Of a stretch of 64,000 nucleotides of DNA, positions 27,253 through 39,547 are shown piece after piece (position 1 is the stretch's first letter; every line of letters starts with the position of its first letter). The notes under the pieces were generated by a model. The model was not told the DNA's origin and did no database searches. It saw only the letters and a program-made list of their open reading frames with translations. The stretch covers positions 2,855,855 to 2,919,854 of the forward strand of contig JAEMBT020000006.1 of assembly GCA_018873245.2 (NCBI GenBank). Direction: 5' to 3'. The stretch is from Archegozetes longisetosus. Taxonomy: Eukaryota > Arthropoda > Arachnida > Sarcoptiformes > Trhypochthoniidae. The position numbers and the translations under genes are program-made.

Positions 27253-28273
27253 TAACATAGTTTTTTACGTAGAATCAAGGAAATCGATGTCTTGGATCCA
27301 GAAGAAGTCAGAAAGGCTACAAAACTTACATTAGAAAGAAAAGCCCTGTTTTCAGCTGCTAAAAATGAATTGGGTTCAATTTGTGAATATATCAACGAAA
27401 CCGGTGAAAACCTTTATAGTCTCCACATCTCAAGATCTGGTGTAGGAATAGCTCCCTATTTTATGGCTATATCGAAATCATTCAATGATACCATTGAGAA
27501 GGATTTGAACAAGATGTGAGTCGTAAAGTTCACTAATTTTAATTTCTATGTAGTATTTCAAAATTCAATCCTATTAGAAAGAATTTAACATTATTGAAAG
27601 CGCATACTTTGTGTGAGAATCTAAATGCAAAAGGGAAATTCTCTCTATATTAGTTTTGAGATAAAAGGTTCAATTCATATTACTTTAAAGCAACTGAAAA
27701 ATGATTGATTAACGTCTAATTAATATTAAATGTGAATTAATTTTAAAGAGAAATTTTATAAGATTTGAGATCATTCGTTTTTATCTACTATTACTATACC
27801 GATTAATTCTTAATTCGAAATTGTATTCGCATAATAATTCCAATTAAGTCATTTGAGCAAAATATTCAAATTTTGACTCAAATCTACGCTAAAGAAATTT
27901 CATACTTGAATGCCTAATTCAAAATAGTTCAACGTTAATAACATGAATGTAACATATCTTCAGCTTCAGTCTGCAATTAAATTATAATTTATATAAGAAT
28001 GTCTGAATTTGTTTACTGCTTAAAATATCGATTTAATTACTCTTACAATAAATTTCAGCACTTGATGTGACACAAAATAAGCAGTCTAAAAGTATAATTA
28101 TACATAAGACATTGATACGTTATTTAAAATAAATGTGAGTCAGATATTAATACACCAGTAAAGTTGCTTTAAGGTGATGAACAACTACTAAGCATAATTT
28201 TCGAGGTCCAAATACTTCAATCTATGCTAAACTAGAATTTTACCTTTTGCTAGTGATTTTCTTAGGTTGACAG
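27253..28273 (-). repeat. Segmental duplication copy A, distal part, inverted
   Basis: The reverse complement of this segment matches 59682-60706 of copy B and continues copy A exactly from CTGTCAAC at 15101-15108. On the plus strand it ends in GTTGACAG (28266-28273), directly beside the hAT element at 28274. It is the far end of copy A, flipped. Confidence 0.9.
27273..27515 (+). pseudogene. Single exon of an unidentified gene, copy A (flipped)
   Basis: An open 243-base internal exon between a TACGTAG acceptor and a GTGAGT donor. It encodes IKEIDVLDPEEVRKATKLTL, then a FSAAKNELGSICEYI helix-like stretch, then SRSGVGIAPYFMAISKSFND. It is nearly identical to the exon at 60440-60682 on the opposite strand. 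No partner exon is visible next to it, so it is probably stranded. I do not recognise the family. Confidence 0.6.
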
Positions 28274-29016
28274 TAGAGGTCGAACATGAAACCCTAAACC
28301 CGTCAAAAACCCAAACCCGTACGGGTTTGGGTCGGGTTTGAAAATTTTTTCTTGAAAACCCGTACATAAACAAAATTATTTTGTTTGAAAATAATTAAAT
28401 GCTAATTATGAAGGCAAATTTATTTAAATCATCCGCAGAAAGTATTAATATCCAAAATACACAAACTCCTGATAAAAGTATTACTACTGATATTAAAGTT
28501 GACTCTCCAGTCTCGAAGACTTTATTAATATTGTAGAGAAAACAGTCTCAATCAACAGAAGTTATGTTGAAGTACAGAATTATTTGGATTTAACCATAGT
28601 TTTATACTAAACACTCTACTAATGCAATTTTGGGGACAAAATAAACTCAAATATTCGCGTCTTTTCATAATTTTAAGGCGTTTGGTATCAATTTCTGCTA
28701 CAAATTTATCTAGTGAAAGAAACCTTAGCTACGCTTGTATTGCATTTGCTGATAAAAGATCATCCCTCAATCCAAGTAATATGGATAACTTACTATTTGC
28801 AAGATCAAACTTTGATTTCTATAAAAAAATAACTGACAGAATACAATAATTTTATAGTAATGAATCGTAGTGATGAATGCCCTTTAGTAAAATGTTGAAT
28901 TATGAATATTTGTCATTTTTACGGAATGTACGGATTTATTACTGGTAACCCGTTTACAAATCCTGACGGGTGCGGGTTGGGTTGGGTTTGAAAATTTAGC
29001 TTATGTTCGAGCTCTA
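28274..29016 (+). mobile_element. hAT element, right inversion partner
   Basis: Inverted copy of the 15109-15892 element. It starts TAGAGGTCGAACATGAAACC and ends at ATGTTCGAGCTCTA. The 75-codon frame at 28622-28849 encodes the same hAT C-terminal segment as 15312-15539. Left flank GTTGACAG (28266-28273) is the reverse complement of CTGTCAAC; right flank ATTTGTAT (29017-29024) is the reverse complement of ATACAAAT. About 40 bases shorter than its partner, in a CCCAACCC-rich subterminal stretch. Confidence 0.88.
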
Positions 29017-29024
29017 ATTTGTAT

Positions 29025-30351
29025 GCCGAAACTATAAGAACTTAATCCCTATAGTGTGTAGTCATGATGTCGGGATACAAACGTTTTAGGAATTCACTGA
29101 TATCTTTTGCACTTACTATAGTTTGGACCTAGTTTTCATTTGGTTCATGTTCTATTTTAAAGATCAATTCTAGAATTACTGTCTATAGAGAAAATCATTG
29201 AGTGTTTTTCGTTTTTGTTTAACAGTAAACTTATTACCTGGTCCGTGGTGCCATTCTTTCAAACCAACACAGAGATTAAATAAATAATCTGTTTTCAGTC
29301 TGTGTCCCTTATGCTTAACAATTGAAGCTTTTACTGGAAGAGGTTCGCTTTTGAGATATAGAGATAAAGAAAGGGCCTATGGCAAATATTAATTTAATTG
29401 AAAAACTGAGTAATCGATGCGAATCATAGATTAACTCACTATCAAATTCTTATCAAAATTTTTATAGCTAAAAATATTAAGGTTTATAAATAAAGAGAAC
29501 TAATTTACATTTTTAAAACTTATTCTATTCAACAAATAAGTAGAAATGCAAATCTAAATGAGACAAAGCAATATGCATTAAAAAATAAATTTAAACGAGT
29601 TGTCGCTTTTTATTATTCATTTTGATTTTTTTAGAAACATTTGACTATTTTTGTCAAATAATTTGTGTAATGACTTTTGGTTATCACTGCTTCGAGAGAG
29701 CACGACTTTTAAAGAGCAAACTTTTGAATAATTTTTGTGATAATCACCAGATAAGAGCTTGAAAACTAAAATTGCAGAGTGATTAATGAATTACCACCTT
29801 TAGCAATTTAAAAAGCTTTTTATTATCTAAATTTTCTCAGAAGCGTACTTCTTCCAGTCTAAGCTTCAATTGCACAAAAACTGAAATTAGCTTAACTACT
29901 ATTCCAATTTTTTTCGTATTTTCAAAACAGATTGATTTCCATCTAACAACACATATCTTTTAGTTAGAAACATGCTTAAATAGTATAGTATAATGGTGAC
30001 CATCAACTTAATAAGTGAAAACAGTAGATTTTGAGGAAGTTAGTATTAAAACATATTGCAACTTTTTAAACACAAGTTTAGGGATTAAAAATACTTTTAT
30101 TCACGTTTTTTGCTTTTATATTAGAAACAAAATCACTTCATTACAAATCCTTACAAGAGATATTCGTATTTCAATTTCGATCAGAATATTAAATTGGGAA
30201 AACGTAAAACTAGACATTTTATTTTATCATAATTTTATGTAAAATATTAAGCAAAAGATCAATTTGTAGTTTCATTACTACTGATGAGTATGAGAGAAGG
30301 CATAACTCAATTTTTAAGGTTACACAATAGTTAAGGAGATTTCGAATTGAA
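29025..30351. other. Non-coding
   Basis: AT-rich; only short chance frames. No gene, RNA or transposon recognised. Confidence 0.5.
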
Positions 30352-32041
30352 TCATAACTTAATAAGTGAAATGAACTTCGGATAACTATATAGAAGATAA
30401 AGAACAAAATCCTGTAGTGATTCAGGGAGATAACTAAAAGTAAATACTGAGATATAGTCCATAAAACCACCGCATTTATAGTTAATTTTAGGTTCTTCTA
30501 AAGTGATTGCGTTGATCATTGAATCGATCACTTCGTTAGTTTGCTTTTTCGGTAATTTGTGTATAATTTGAGTTCTTTCAGTGTAACGTTTCCTCCATTT
30601 CTCGCTGTATTGAGATTGAACTTCTTCCGAAGTTTGATTCCATACATGATCGATATCATTCTTTATCAAATTCCAATCAGTGATAGCTGTCCTATACATA
30701 GTTGGTTCTATGTTTATTACTTTGATTTTAAAATGACTTAATTCCCTACGAAGTCCATCAGAGAACGATTTGATAGCGTGTTTTGACATGCAATAAGATG
30801 TAGAAACTTCAGGAATAGTGATACGACCTGAAAAAACGAAATATAATAATTTAAAATGCTTTGAAGATATTCAGACTATTCCAACTTAGAATGTAGTTCT
30901 ATGTGATGATAATCTTTTCAAGCTATTAAAACAAATTCAGGTATAATATCAGAACCTTTTAATGATAGATATTTTAATTAACGAAATTTTAGTTGTCATA
31001 CAAATTTATTGGAAGAACTATTACATACTTTAGAATTAACTAAAGGATTGTAGGTCAACTTAAAAAGTTAAGCCATTCATTTTATGAATTATAAAAGAAC
31101 AACATTTATTTAATCAGCTCAACGTACGTGTAAAAGAAATGAAACTTTTGTCAAAAAATGTTTGATTCACTCATTCTTATAGATTTAACTCTTATATTAA
31201 AACAAACATTTTAAGAACTAATGGATATTATTGAGTAAATCTTTCAAAACTTTATTGCGTAAGTTAACATACATCTAGGTAACATTTAGAAATGCACTTC
31301 AAGTATATTCAGATTTGATAATAGTGTATATGTAATATTTTCTTAAACCAATAATCAAAAGACCACTCCAACACTCTTGCACGTTCATATCAATAGTTGA
31401 TAAATAAAATTAGTATAAAATTTCTATCGAATCACAGTACCTGCAATGCTTGCGACATTGATAATTCTTCCCTTTGACAGTCTCAACAAAGGTAATGATA
31501 ATTTTGCAACTCTGACTGCACCAAAAACATTAACAGAAAATACTTTTGACAGTTCATTGATATCATGTCCCCATTCGATCGGAGCATTTGTGATGATACC
31601 AGCATTATTAACAACAGCCCATAATTGAACACCAGATAATTTAATTTCGTTTATAACATTAGAAACATCTTCATAGTTTGTGACATCCATTTTTAGAACT
31701 TTCAGTTTATCAGAACAAATATTTTGTAAATTTTGAGCTCCGATTCCATCAGGAAATAAGACTCCGGCAAATACATGAAAACCTAATTTATGTGTTTCTA
31801 TTGCCAATTGGTGACCAAATCCTGTATCACAACCTGTTATGAGAACTGCGCGATTCTTCTGTGATATTTTTGACAACAAAATGCGATTTAATATAATGTT
31901 TGAGACAATCCATGAAATAACCAAAGAAATAATGAAAACACAAATCGATTCAAACAATTGAAAGTTCTTTATAAGATTAAAGACAATGAAAAAATTTACA
32001 AAAGTTATGCTCAAAATTAAAATAATTCTTTTCATGAACAT
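30352..32041 (-). CDS. SDR9C-like membrane-anchored dehydrogenase
   Basis: Two exons on the minus strand: 32041-31441 (601 bases) and 30827-30352, joined by a 613-base phase-1 intron (GTACTG donor, TTTCAG acceptor). The 358-residue product starts with two hydrophobic stretches (about residues 6-24 and 33-56), a likely ER anchor, followed by TGCDTGFG (69-76), NNAG, INVASIAG and YCMSK with Tyr212 and Lys216. SFSDGLRREL follows. All SDR catalytic features are present, so an NAD(P)-dependent retinol- or hydroxysteroid-type dehydrogenase is expected; the substrate is unknown. First-exon length is identical to the paralogue at 36084, supporting this start. The C-terminus is 16 residues shorter than that paralogue. 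It is transcribed away from the 36084 gene. Confidence 0.9.
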
Positions 32042-32619
32042 TTTGAAACTATTTCGTGTGTATTGTTCGACTTCACATTTAAAAATGAGGGGCAGTTGAA
32101 AACAAGTTAGATTTTGTTAGAATTTTTAAGAGGGAGTTTAAGTGATGAAAATATTTCCTTATTGCCAAAAGCTACTATTTCTGCAACGCTCGAGAAATTT
32201 TGACATTAAATGGTTTACGTAAAAAATGTACTGTTATGTTTGCTTTTTCTATAAGCTTACAAATAACGCTTGATTGAAGCGTCTGCTTGAGAAGTCATCC
32301 GATTTTCTCCTGTGTACCATACTTTATAATCTAAAGAAATTAACTGATTTATTAAACTTGAATGTCAGTTTTACTTGTCTAAATGTTTATTTTTCACATG
32401 TATTTATTTTGTTCACCAAACTCCTCATTAAAACCATGATGTAATGAATCATTGAACTTTTCAAACATACGAATTGCTTTATAGCTCGGATTGCAAAATA
32501 AACAAACTGAAAAATATGTTGCACACTTAGTTAACTAAATGTGAGTTTAATTTCATAATTTGATATAATGCATATCAAGTAGAAATTTTTCCATTTTTCA
32601 ATGTTCTTTATATTGGGTC
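32042..32619. other. Upstream region, non-coding
   Basis: AT-rich 5' flank of the minus-strand SDR gene; no specific element identified. Confidence 0.4.
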
Positions 32620-33125
32620 GTAGTCATTTCTCCGACAATCGTTTCCCCGACAAATCATTTCACAGATTATTGTGTTGCCATAATAAATTAACTCACTCTT
32701 GATTATTCACTAAGATAATAAAAATATAATTAATTCTCAAATATGCGAAAATTGAAATTAATCAAACGGTTTCTCGTAGCATCATTCCCTACATCTCTTC
32801 GTTCAATCTCAGCCTCCAAAAATGATGTTCATATGCTCAGAATTCTAATGATGGAAGATGTATTTCCCATTAAGCAAGAAAGTTAGCCCATGATAAGTGA
32901 AATTAAATAGGCGTAAATGAATGAATGCGTTGATTGAACGAAGAGGTGTATGGAATGATGCTACGAGAAACCGTTTAATTAATTTCAATTTTCACATATT
33001 TGATAATTAAATATATTCATTATCTTAATAAACAATCAAAAGTGGATTAATTTATTCTGGCAACACGATTGTCTGTCAAATGATTTGTTGGGGAAACGAT
33101 CTGTCGGGGAACTGAAATGTTGGGA
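32620..33125. repeat. Foldback element with CCCCGACA motifs
   Basis: Arms of about 190 bases are inverted copies (about 32620-32815 and 32935-33125) around a spacer of some 120 bases. The outer part carries repeated CGTTTCCCCGACA / AATCATTT motifs. No coding sequence; family unknown. Confidence 0.65.
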
Positions 33126-33967
33126 AAGGCCTGAAAGTTGTGGGATTTCCCACTTTTTTAAAAATAAGCTTTAAATGATGGGAGATTTTAGATGTGAATT
33201 TAATGTGAACAAACTATGAAATAAGGGTTATTTGATGTTCCCATAAATCCCATATTTCATCGTTAGTCCCATTTCCCTCATTTAACTCCCAATTTTTGAT
33301 TAAATCTTAATTAAAATAAAGAAAAAGTGAAAATCGTTGAAAAAATTAAAGCAAATCTCAATGTATCATATTTAGAAAAATCGAATCACATCATTTCAAA
33401 GAATCTTAATACCATTGAATTTATGAGTGAAGCTGACTATGATCACCGAAGTTTGACATAATATGCTCCTCTTATATCTGTCGAGGTTGAGCTGATTCCT
33501 TTTTATAAAAAGATTTTGGTCGATGATAGACAAAGCGGGTGAGAATCGACAATTGAAATTTAAACTTAACTGACTATGATCAATGGTGTTCTCGGTCAAA
33601 CTTTTTAGAAATATAATAAGTGTTATTAGTCATCTTCATCAATAAAGAAATTGACTGAGAACACTTGGGGCAAAATATCACAATTTGAGTTTGAATTTTT
33701 TCAAATCTTCTATAGTGATTTTTGATGCGGATAAACATGACATTTAATAAATACGAATAGATATTTTAGTGAATATGCTTTCCGCTCTTATTGTATGTAA
33801 ATTTTCATTAGGCTATCTTTAAGCATTTTTGTGTAGTCAGCATTTAAAATCTGAGAAATTTTAATATTTTTTAAGTGTTATAGTCCTCCTATTTAAGCTA
33901 TCATTTTGCTTATCTTTTGACCAAAAATCTTTTGAAAAAGTGGGAAATTCCACAATTTTCAGGCCTT
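33126..33967. mobile_element. TIR element, 842 bp, AAGGCCTGAAA ends
   Basis: Imperfect inverted ends of about 37 bases share AAGGCCTGAAA, TTGTGG and ATTTCCCACTTTTT. It abuts the preceding foldback directly. The interior has no convincing gene. Target duplication unclear. Confidence 0.65.
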
Positions 33968-36083
33968 AGTTATTATGAATGTTTTAACTTGAAAACACTT
34001 CGTCCATGAATTCGAGTGACTAAACGTTACGAATTATGTCTATTAATTTAATGAATTATTTATTCGCTAAACATATTGAGTCTTATCAGTCAAAAGCGAA
34101 TAAGAAGAAAATTAGAAACTAGATGATTTGAGGACCAAGAAAAACTAATCTCCATTTTTAATGTGACTTTTCTTTTTTCTGCACTCACCATCTCGTAGAG
34201 TGAACGACTACAATATAATTCCTATAATAAGTAAATATCATGATTAATATTAATTTATTTTGCAATATTCAACTGAATCTCTATTGGTATATTCGGTGTT
34301 ACTTGGCTTCCAAATTATTAGTAATGAGATTTTTACAATCTTATTTTATGATTTTCTTGTTCTTATTATTAAGGAATAACTTGTTTTTAATAAGTTATTA
34401 AAAATGTTATTAATAATAACACTTTTAGCTCAAAGTTTTACTCTTAGTGCAATCTTACTGGTAAATATAAAAATTTACTGACGAATGCCACAAAGCATAG
34501 AAATTGATTTTTTTACTTCATTTTCATTTTTGATATTTACTTATTGATATTTACATTGATATTTACTTACAAGTTAGAACTATTGATATGCAGGTTAACT
34601 TTCAGATTGTTTGGATTGCAACCGTAATCGATCTATTATGATTCAAACTAAAATTAGATTTATAAAAAGTGCTCATCTGATAGCAATTAAGTTAAGCAGG
34701 GATTCATCCCAATAGGTTTAGTAAAACTGTATTTTTACAGAAAAAGTTATTTGAATTTACATTTTTTTAAAAATTAATATTCATTGTCAGATTTCTTTCA
34801 CGGGAAGGATAAGCCCTAAGATGTTTTTGGACAAAATGTAAGTGTATCAAGCTAACAATTGGTATGAATATGTAGTGAGAAACTGGATTAACGTCTCACA
34901 AATAAAATTCTGGACCAAATTCACCAATTTATAAGATTTTATCAAACACTCTATTGAAACTTTAACTTCTTTAAGTTACGTTATATTTCAATATAAATTG
35001 ACTAAGTGTGCAACCGAAAGGGGTCCATCGTCTGCCACTTTTAAGTCAGTTCAAACTTTATCGCATATCCTTTGGACAATATTCAAATTAACTTTTTAAA
35101 GACATTTTCTGCTTCCCAATCATTGGCGCATTAATTTTCAGTACACACGAAGCATATTGTTAGATACACTTGAGTATTTTGCACCTTTTCGATACAAGAC
35201 CATCATTATAATCAATTTTTTTCTTCATTGACTCCACTTTCTTTTCGGTCATTATTCTTGCGGCCCTCCACTTCTGACTTTTCTTATTACGTTCCTTCAA
35301 TACAAGTACTAATGTAAAATAAAATACAATGTACTTTTGGGTAAATTTTCACCAACAAGCAATCATCAGTAAACTATTTCGTTTTGTCTGGATGGAAACT
35401 GTAAAGCAAATTATATAACAACTTCACGAAGTGCTTCTTGATTGAAAGCTATTATTTAATTAAGTATTATATTGACAGTAATTTATAATAATCATATAGA
35501 TGACTTCTTAATCTACTTTTTAAATGTATTATTTGTGAACTCCATTGAATGAAATTAAAGTTTTAAATAAGGTCAAACTTAGCCCAGAATCTTATTTGTG
35601 AGGCCTTATCGAATTTGAATTAGAAATTTGACTAATATTTTCCACGGAAACCTGTATTATGAATTTAATATCAGATAAAGGCATAAACACTTGCATCGAA
35701 TAATCATTACCTCATTTATTTGACTTTGTCACTAAAACTTTAAAAAAAATAGCATTTTTTTGTATAAACTCGTTTGACTGGCAAAAGATTTTTATCAAAT
35801 TTAATGCTAAATCTTTTGGCTGCTAACTAAACCAGTAATAAAGAAAATAACATTTAAAGTGAGAAAAATGTTTGAGTTAAACTTGTGGGGCATTGGGTAA
35901 TAATGTCTACTAACTGTAATAAGCTCTTAAAGAACTTGTTTATCCTCTGATGTTTGAAGTGGAGTCAGAGGAAAATTAAACAACTTGTGTAAAGATGTTT
36001 ATTCGTGTTTTCAGTGCTTAAATTTCTATTAAATACTATTAAATTAGACGAATAACCTAAATAGCTTTAAAAAATAAAAATAG
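33968..36083. other. Non-coding
   Basis: AT-rich intergenic region. 34534-34570 contains a short run of TGATATTTAC-like repeats. No gene seen. Confidence 0.5.
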
Positions 36084-37575
36084 ATGAATTTTATCAAGTT
36101 ATTTCTTGTGTATGGCTTCATATTAGCTGGTTTTCTATCAATATATTTTGTTATTTTTGGTTTTCATGTGTTTCATGCATTATGTGCTTCTTTAATATTC
36201 TCATTGATTTCATGGTTTATCTCAACAATAATATACAACTGGATTTCACTTTCAAAAGTGTCACCAGAAAATAGAGCAGTTCTCATAACAGGCTGCGATT
36301 CAGGCTTTGGTCATCAATTGGCGATAGAAACACATAAATTAGGTTTTCATGTATTTGCTGGAGTCTTATTTTCAGATGGAATCGGAGCTCAAAATTTACA
36401 AAATATTTTTTCAAATAGACTTAAAGTTCTTAAAATGGATGTCACCAATTCTGAAGATGTAATAAATGCTATAAATGACATAAAATCATCAGGTCTCCAA
36501 TTATGGGCTGTTATTAATAATGCTGGTATTGCCATTCGAACACCATTTGAATGGGGATCAGATGTGAATGAATTAAATAAAACATTTTCTGTCAATGTTT
36601 TTGGTGCAGTCAGAGTCTCAAAAGCATCGATACCGTTGCTGAGACAGTCGAAGGGACGAATTATAAATGTTGGTAGTTTAGGAGGTATAAACTCAATGAG
36701 TAAAAAGTCTATCAAATTTTTTTAAGCTTTAGAAATAATTTTGACTTACCTGATTCAAAATTCTTTATAACATACATAGATATAAATTCAAACCCTAACT
36801 ATCTTAAAAGGAAGTCATCTTCGCTTCGAAGCTAACCTTACAATATTTCATTAACATTTTTCTTAACTATTTCCGAAAATCCATTTAAATAGCTTGAAAA
36901 AATTATGATTTCACTATCGCGGAGGGTAAATACAAATATTACATAAATAAAAGACTGTAAATGTTCATATCACCAAACTCTTTATAGTAATATGAAATAA
37001 ATAACATGAGTTTTAGAAGTACATCTAAAATCTTAATTCAATCATTTTCAGGTCGTTTAACATATCCTGGTCTGACATTTTATTGCATGTCAAAACATGC
37101 TATTCGATCATTTTCAGATGGGCTTCGACGAGAACTAAATGAATTCGGGATAAAAGTGGTACATATCGAGCCAACTGTCTATAAAACACCGATTGCTGAT
37201 TGGAATTTATTCAAAAGACATATGAATGAGGTTTGGAATGAAACCCCGGCTGAAATTCAGGATTATTATAGCGAAGAATGGCGTAATTCATTTGAAAAAA
37301 AGACCAAACTGAGACTTAATCTCATGAGAAAGGAGTCCAAAGAAGTTGTTGATACGCTCATCAATGCGATAGTATGGCAAGAGCCACAGTTTTATTATCG
37401 CTGTGGAGGTTTTATAGATTATATTTTATTTTGGCCGTTCACCTATTTATCAGAGTTAATTCAAGATTTGATTATGAATATTTTTATTAGGATTTCTAGA
37501 ATTGATTTTATTATGAGGATTTTAGATTCGATTTCAGAAAATTCTGAAGAAAGTACGGTCATTAGCAAAGCTTGA
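36084..37575 (+). CDS. SDR9C-like membrane-anchored dehydrogenase
   Basis: Exons 36084-36684 and 37052-37575 with a phase-1 intron (GTATAA donor, TTTTCAG acceptor); 374 residues. The N-terminus has two hydrophobic segments (about 5-30 and 33-52), then TGCDSGFG (69-76), INNAG, INVGSLGG and FYCMSK with Tyr211 and Lys215, and SFSDGLRREL. The central part closely matches the paralogues at 1-2059 and 30352-32041, including the stretch HKLGFHVFAGVLF. The family acts on retinol, steroids or hydroxybutyrate; which of these applies here is unknown. The Ala of NVAS is Gly, a mild change near the catalytic Ser. The gene is followed closely by the opposite-strand gene ending at 38269. Confidence 0.9.
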
Positions 37576-38268
37576 AGTCATTTTTAAATTTCACTTAATA
37601 AATCGAGAGCAAATACCTTAGGAAATATTATGGTTATTATCAATCGAATAAATGTTTACCCATTCGGACCCGTATTTAAAATAAGCTCACTCATAAGGTT
37701 AACTATAGTTTTTATTGTCGAAACTATTCGCAAATGCAGAAAATTAGATGAAATAATATGAAACTTACTAAATCCATGTGAAATTAAAGTCATTTACGAA
37801 TTTTACTCTCGGTACTTTTTTCATATTAAGAGTCCTGATTTGAACGAATAAATTCTTAAAGTTTATTATTGTTATAAATTCGTTCGAAAAATTGTAGTTT
37901 GTCTCTAATTTTAATTTCTGGTAATTTTAACAAGCAACTTTACACAATACAAATTCTTATAACACGAGTTGATAGTTATTTTGTGTATTTCGTATTATTT
38001 CAGTCATGAAGAAGTTATGTTTAGAGTGGTGTTGTTTGTTCACAAAGAATCATCTTGTTTAGAAAAACCTAATTTTTGATATAACACAAACTGATTTAAT
38101 AATGCTTTGAATAACATTCAATTCAAAACTTGCTTTTTAAGTAGTCTCAAGCAATTTTTCAATCCATATATAGATAATATAAACATAGAAAGCCTATAGC
38201 CTTAAGCGCAAAATTTTTCATTTATTCTCTACATTTTTAAAATGGAAGTATACAGAAACTTGATTGAT

Positions 38269-39306
38269 TTATTTATGAGAAGACATTCTCATTTCAATAG
38301 TAAAAGGTTTAATGGTTAAATTGTCGTCTTTTGCGAAAGCACCAAAATTACTATAAATTTGATTGGATTGCTCACCAAAGCAGATGACACCCTTCTCTCC
38401 AATATTGTTAGAGACAACATTGTCTCTATTTTCCATTCTATCACCAGCACCAGAAGTTGTGATTTCATTTGAAAATGAAGGAAATGGTTGAGCTAGACTT
38501 CCAACACTATCTAACTCAACTACATCAGAAGATTCCATATTTCTAGAAATTTCATCAAAATTATTTTTTGATGAAAGTGTATTTGCGTATCTATAATTTG
38601 CTGAGACTAGCTGCTGTTCTGGAGGTGCTGCTGAAAGACTTAACATTTTAGGTTTTGGTGTTTTTTTCGAAGAAATCATTGAACTTATTCCACCAAATAG
38701 GTTTGACTTCTTTTTTAAACATCTTTGGCTTTCTTCTTTGCTTAATGACATTAATCCTAATGAAGAAGGATTTGATCTTTTGGAAGATTTATTATCAGAA
38801 AATGCCATATCTTCGGAAATATCATTATCAATATTATAACTTAAAACCTCTGGAGTCATAACTGGTCTTTTCTCAACTTTTTCGACTTCAAAAATGAATT
38901 CTATTTTACTGCAAATAGCAGACGCTTCTGAATAACTCAAATTGTGTTTATCTGCCGTTTCGGCCACGAGAAGTTTTCCCTCGTCTGTATTCTGACTTAT
39001 AAAATGTAATTTTCTTCCATTACTATAAAGCGTTTCCATATTCCATGTCTCTCGTGGACCAACATAATAGTCATAATAATCTTCATTAATAATAAGCGTA
39101 TACCCTATTCCATAATCACATTTACTATTATCGATCAATATTTCAAAATCAACATCATTTTCTTCGAAAATTGCATAGAATTTTGAAGCCTCCTCACTGC
39201 TTATTATATTCACATCAGTATTCTTCCGATTTTTACCAATCATTTTAAGGCTAATAGTTGTACCGATCGGTAAAGTAATCTTATCACTATTTAATTTTGC
39301 TTCCAT
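38269..39306 (-). CDS. Single-exon protein of unknown family, 345 residues
   Basis: An uninterrupted minus-strand frame from ATG at 39306. Residues 1-150 look globular, alternating hydrophobic and acidic, with DYYDYYVGPRETWNMETLY near the middle. Residues 150-230 are Ser/Lys-rich and low in complexity, with basic patches (SSKKTPKPK). The remainder is Ser/Asn-rich and ends in a hydrophobic-basic FTIEMRMSSHK tail. No signal peptide or membrane segment is obvious. Every neighbouring gene has introns, so this may be a retrogene, a domesticated mobile-element gene or an intronless gene. I recognise no domain; coding status rests on length in an AT-rich background and a composition unlike random frames. 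Confidence 0.65.
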   Translation of the reverse strand: MEAKLNSDKITLPIGTTISLKMIGKNRKNTDVNIISSEEASKFYAIFEENDVDFEILIDNSKCDYGIGYTLIINEDYYDYYVGPRETWNMETLYSNGRKLHFISQNTDEGKLLVAETADKHNLSYSEASAICSKIEFIFEVEKVEKRPVMTPEVLSYNIDNDISEDMAFSDNKSSKRSNPSSLGLMSLSKEESQRCLKKKSNLFGGISSMISSKKTPKPKMLSLSAAPPEQQLVSANYRYANTLSSKNNFDEISRNMESSDVVELDSVGSLAQPFPSFSNEITTSGAGDRMENRDNVVSNNIGEKGVICFGEQSNQIYSNFGAFAKDDNLTIKPFTIEMRMSSHK

Positions 39307-39547
39307 CTTAATGAAAATTTAGATTAAATTTATGAATCTTATTCAGATAATTCAAGCTCAAACCTTAAAAATATATAATAAGGTGCGACGTTCTAAATTT
39401 TATCTTGTTTACATACACCATAACAACAATAAACACTTGATACAGCAGTGTAACTATGTGTTGCATTGCAGTTATGCAATATTACACAGGCGTAAAACTC
39501 TATGCTTTGAAGGCCATACAGTAATATATAAGAATATGTTTACAACT

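Noticed and set aside
15893-28273. Treating the two hAT copies as independent insertions without rearrangement
   Set aside because: Each copy would then need unlike flanks by decay, yet the same two octamers occur at both copies in exchanged positions, and copy B shows the original continuity.
30559-30741. Open frame on the plus strand
   Set aside because: Antisense shadow of the second exon of the minus-strand SDR gene.
31446-31628. Open frame on the plus strand
   Set aside because: Antisense shadow of the SDR gene on the minus strand.
36389-36715. Open frame on the minus strand
   Set aside because: It lies wholly antisense to the first exon of the SDR gene at 36084 and has no family features of its own.
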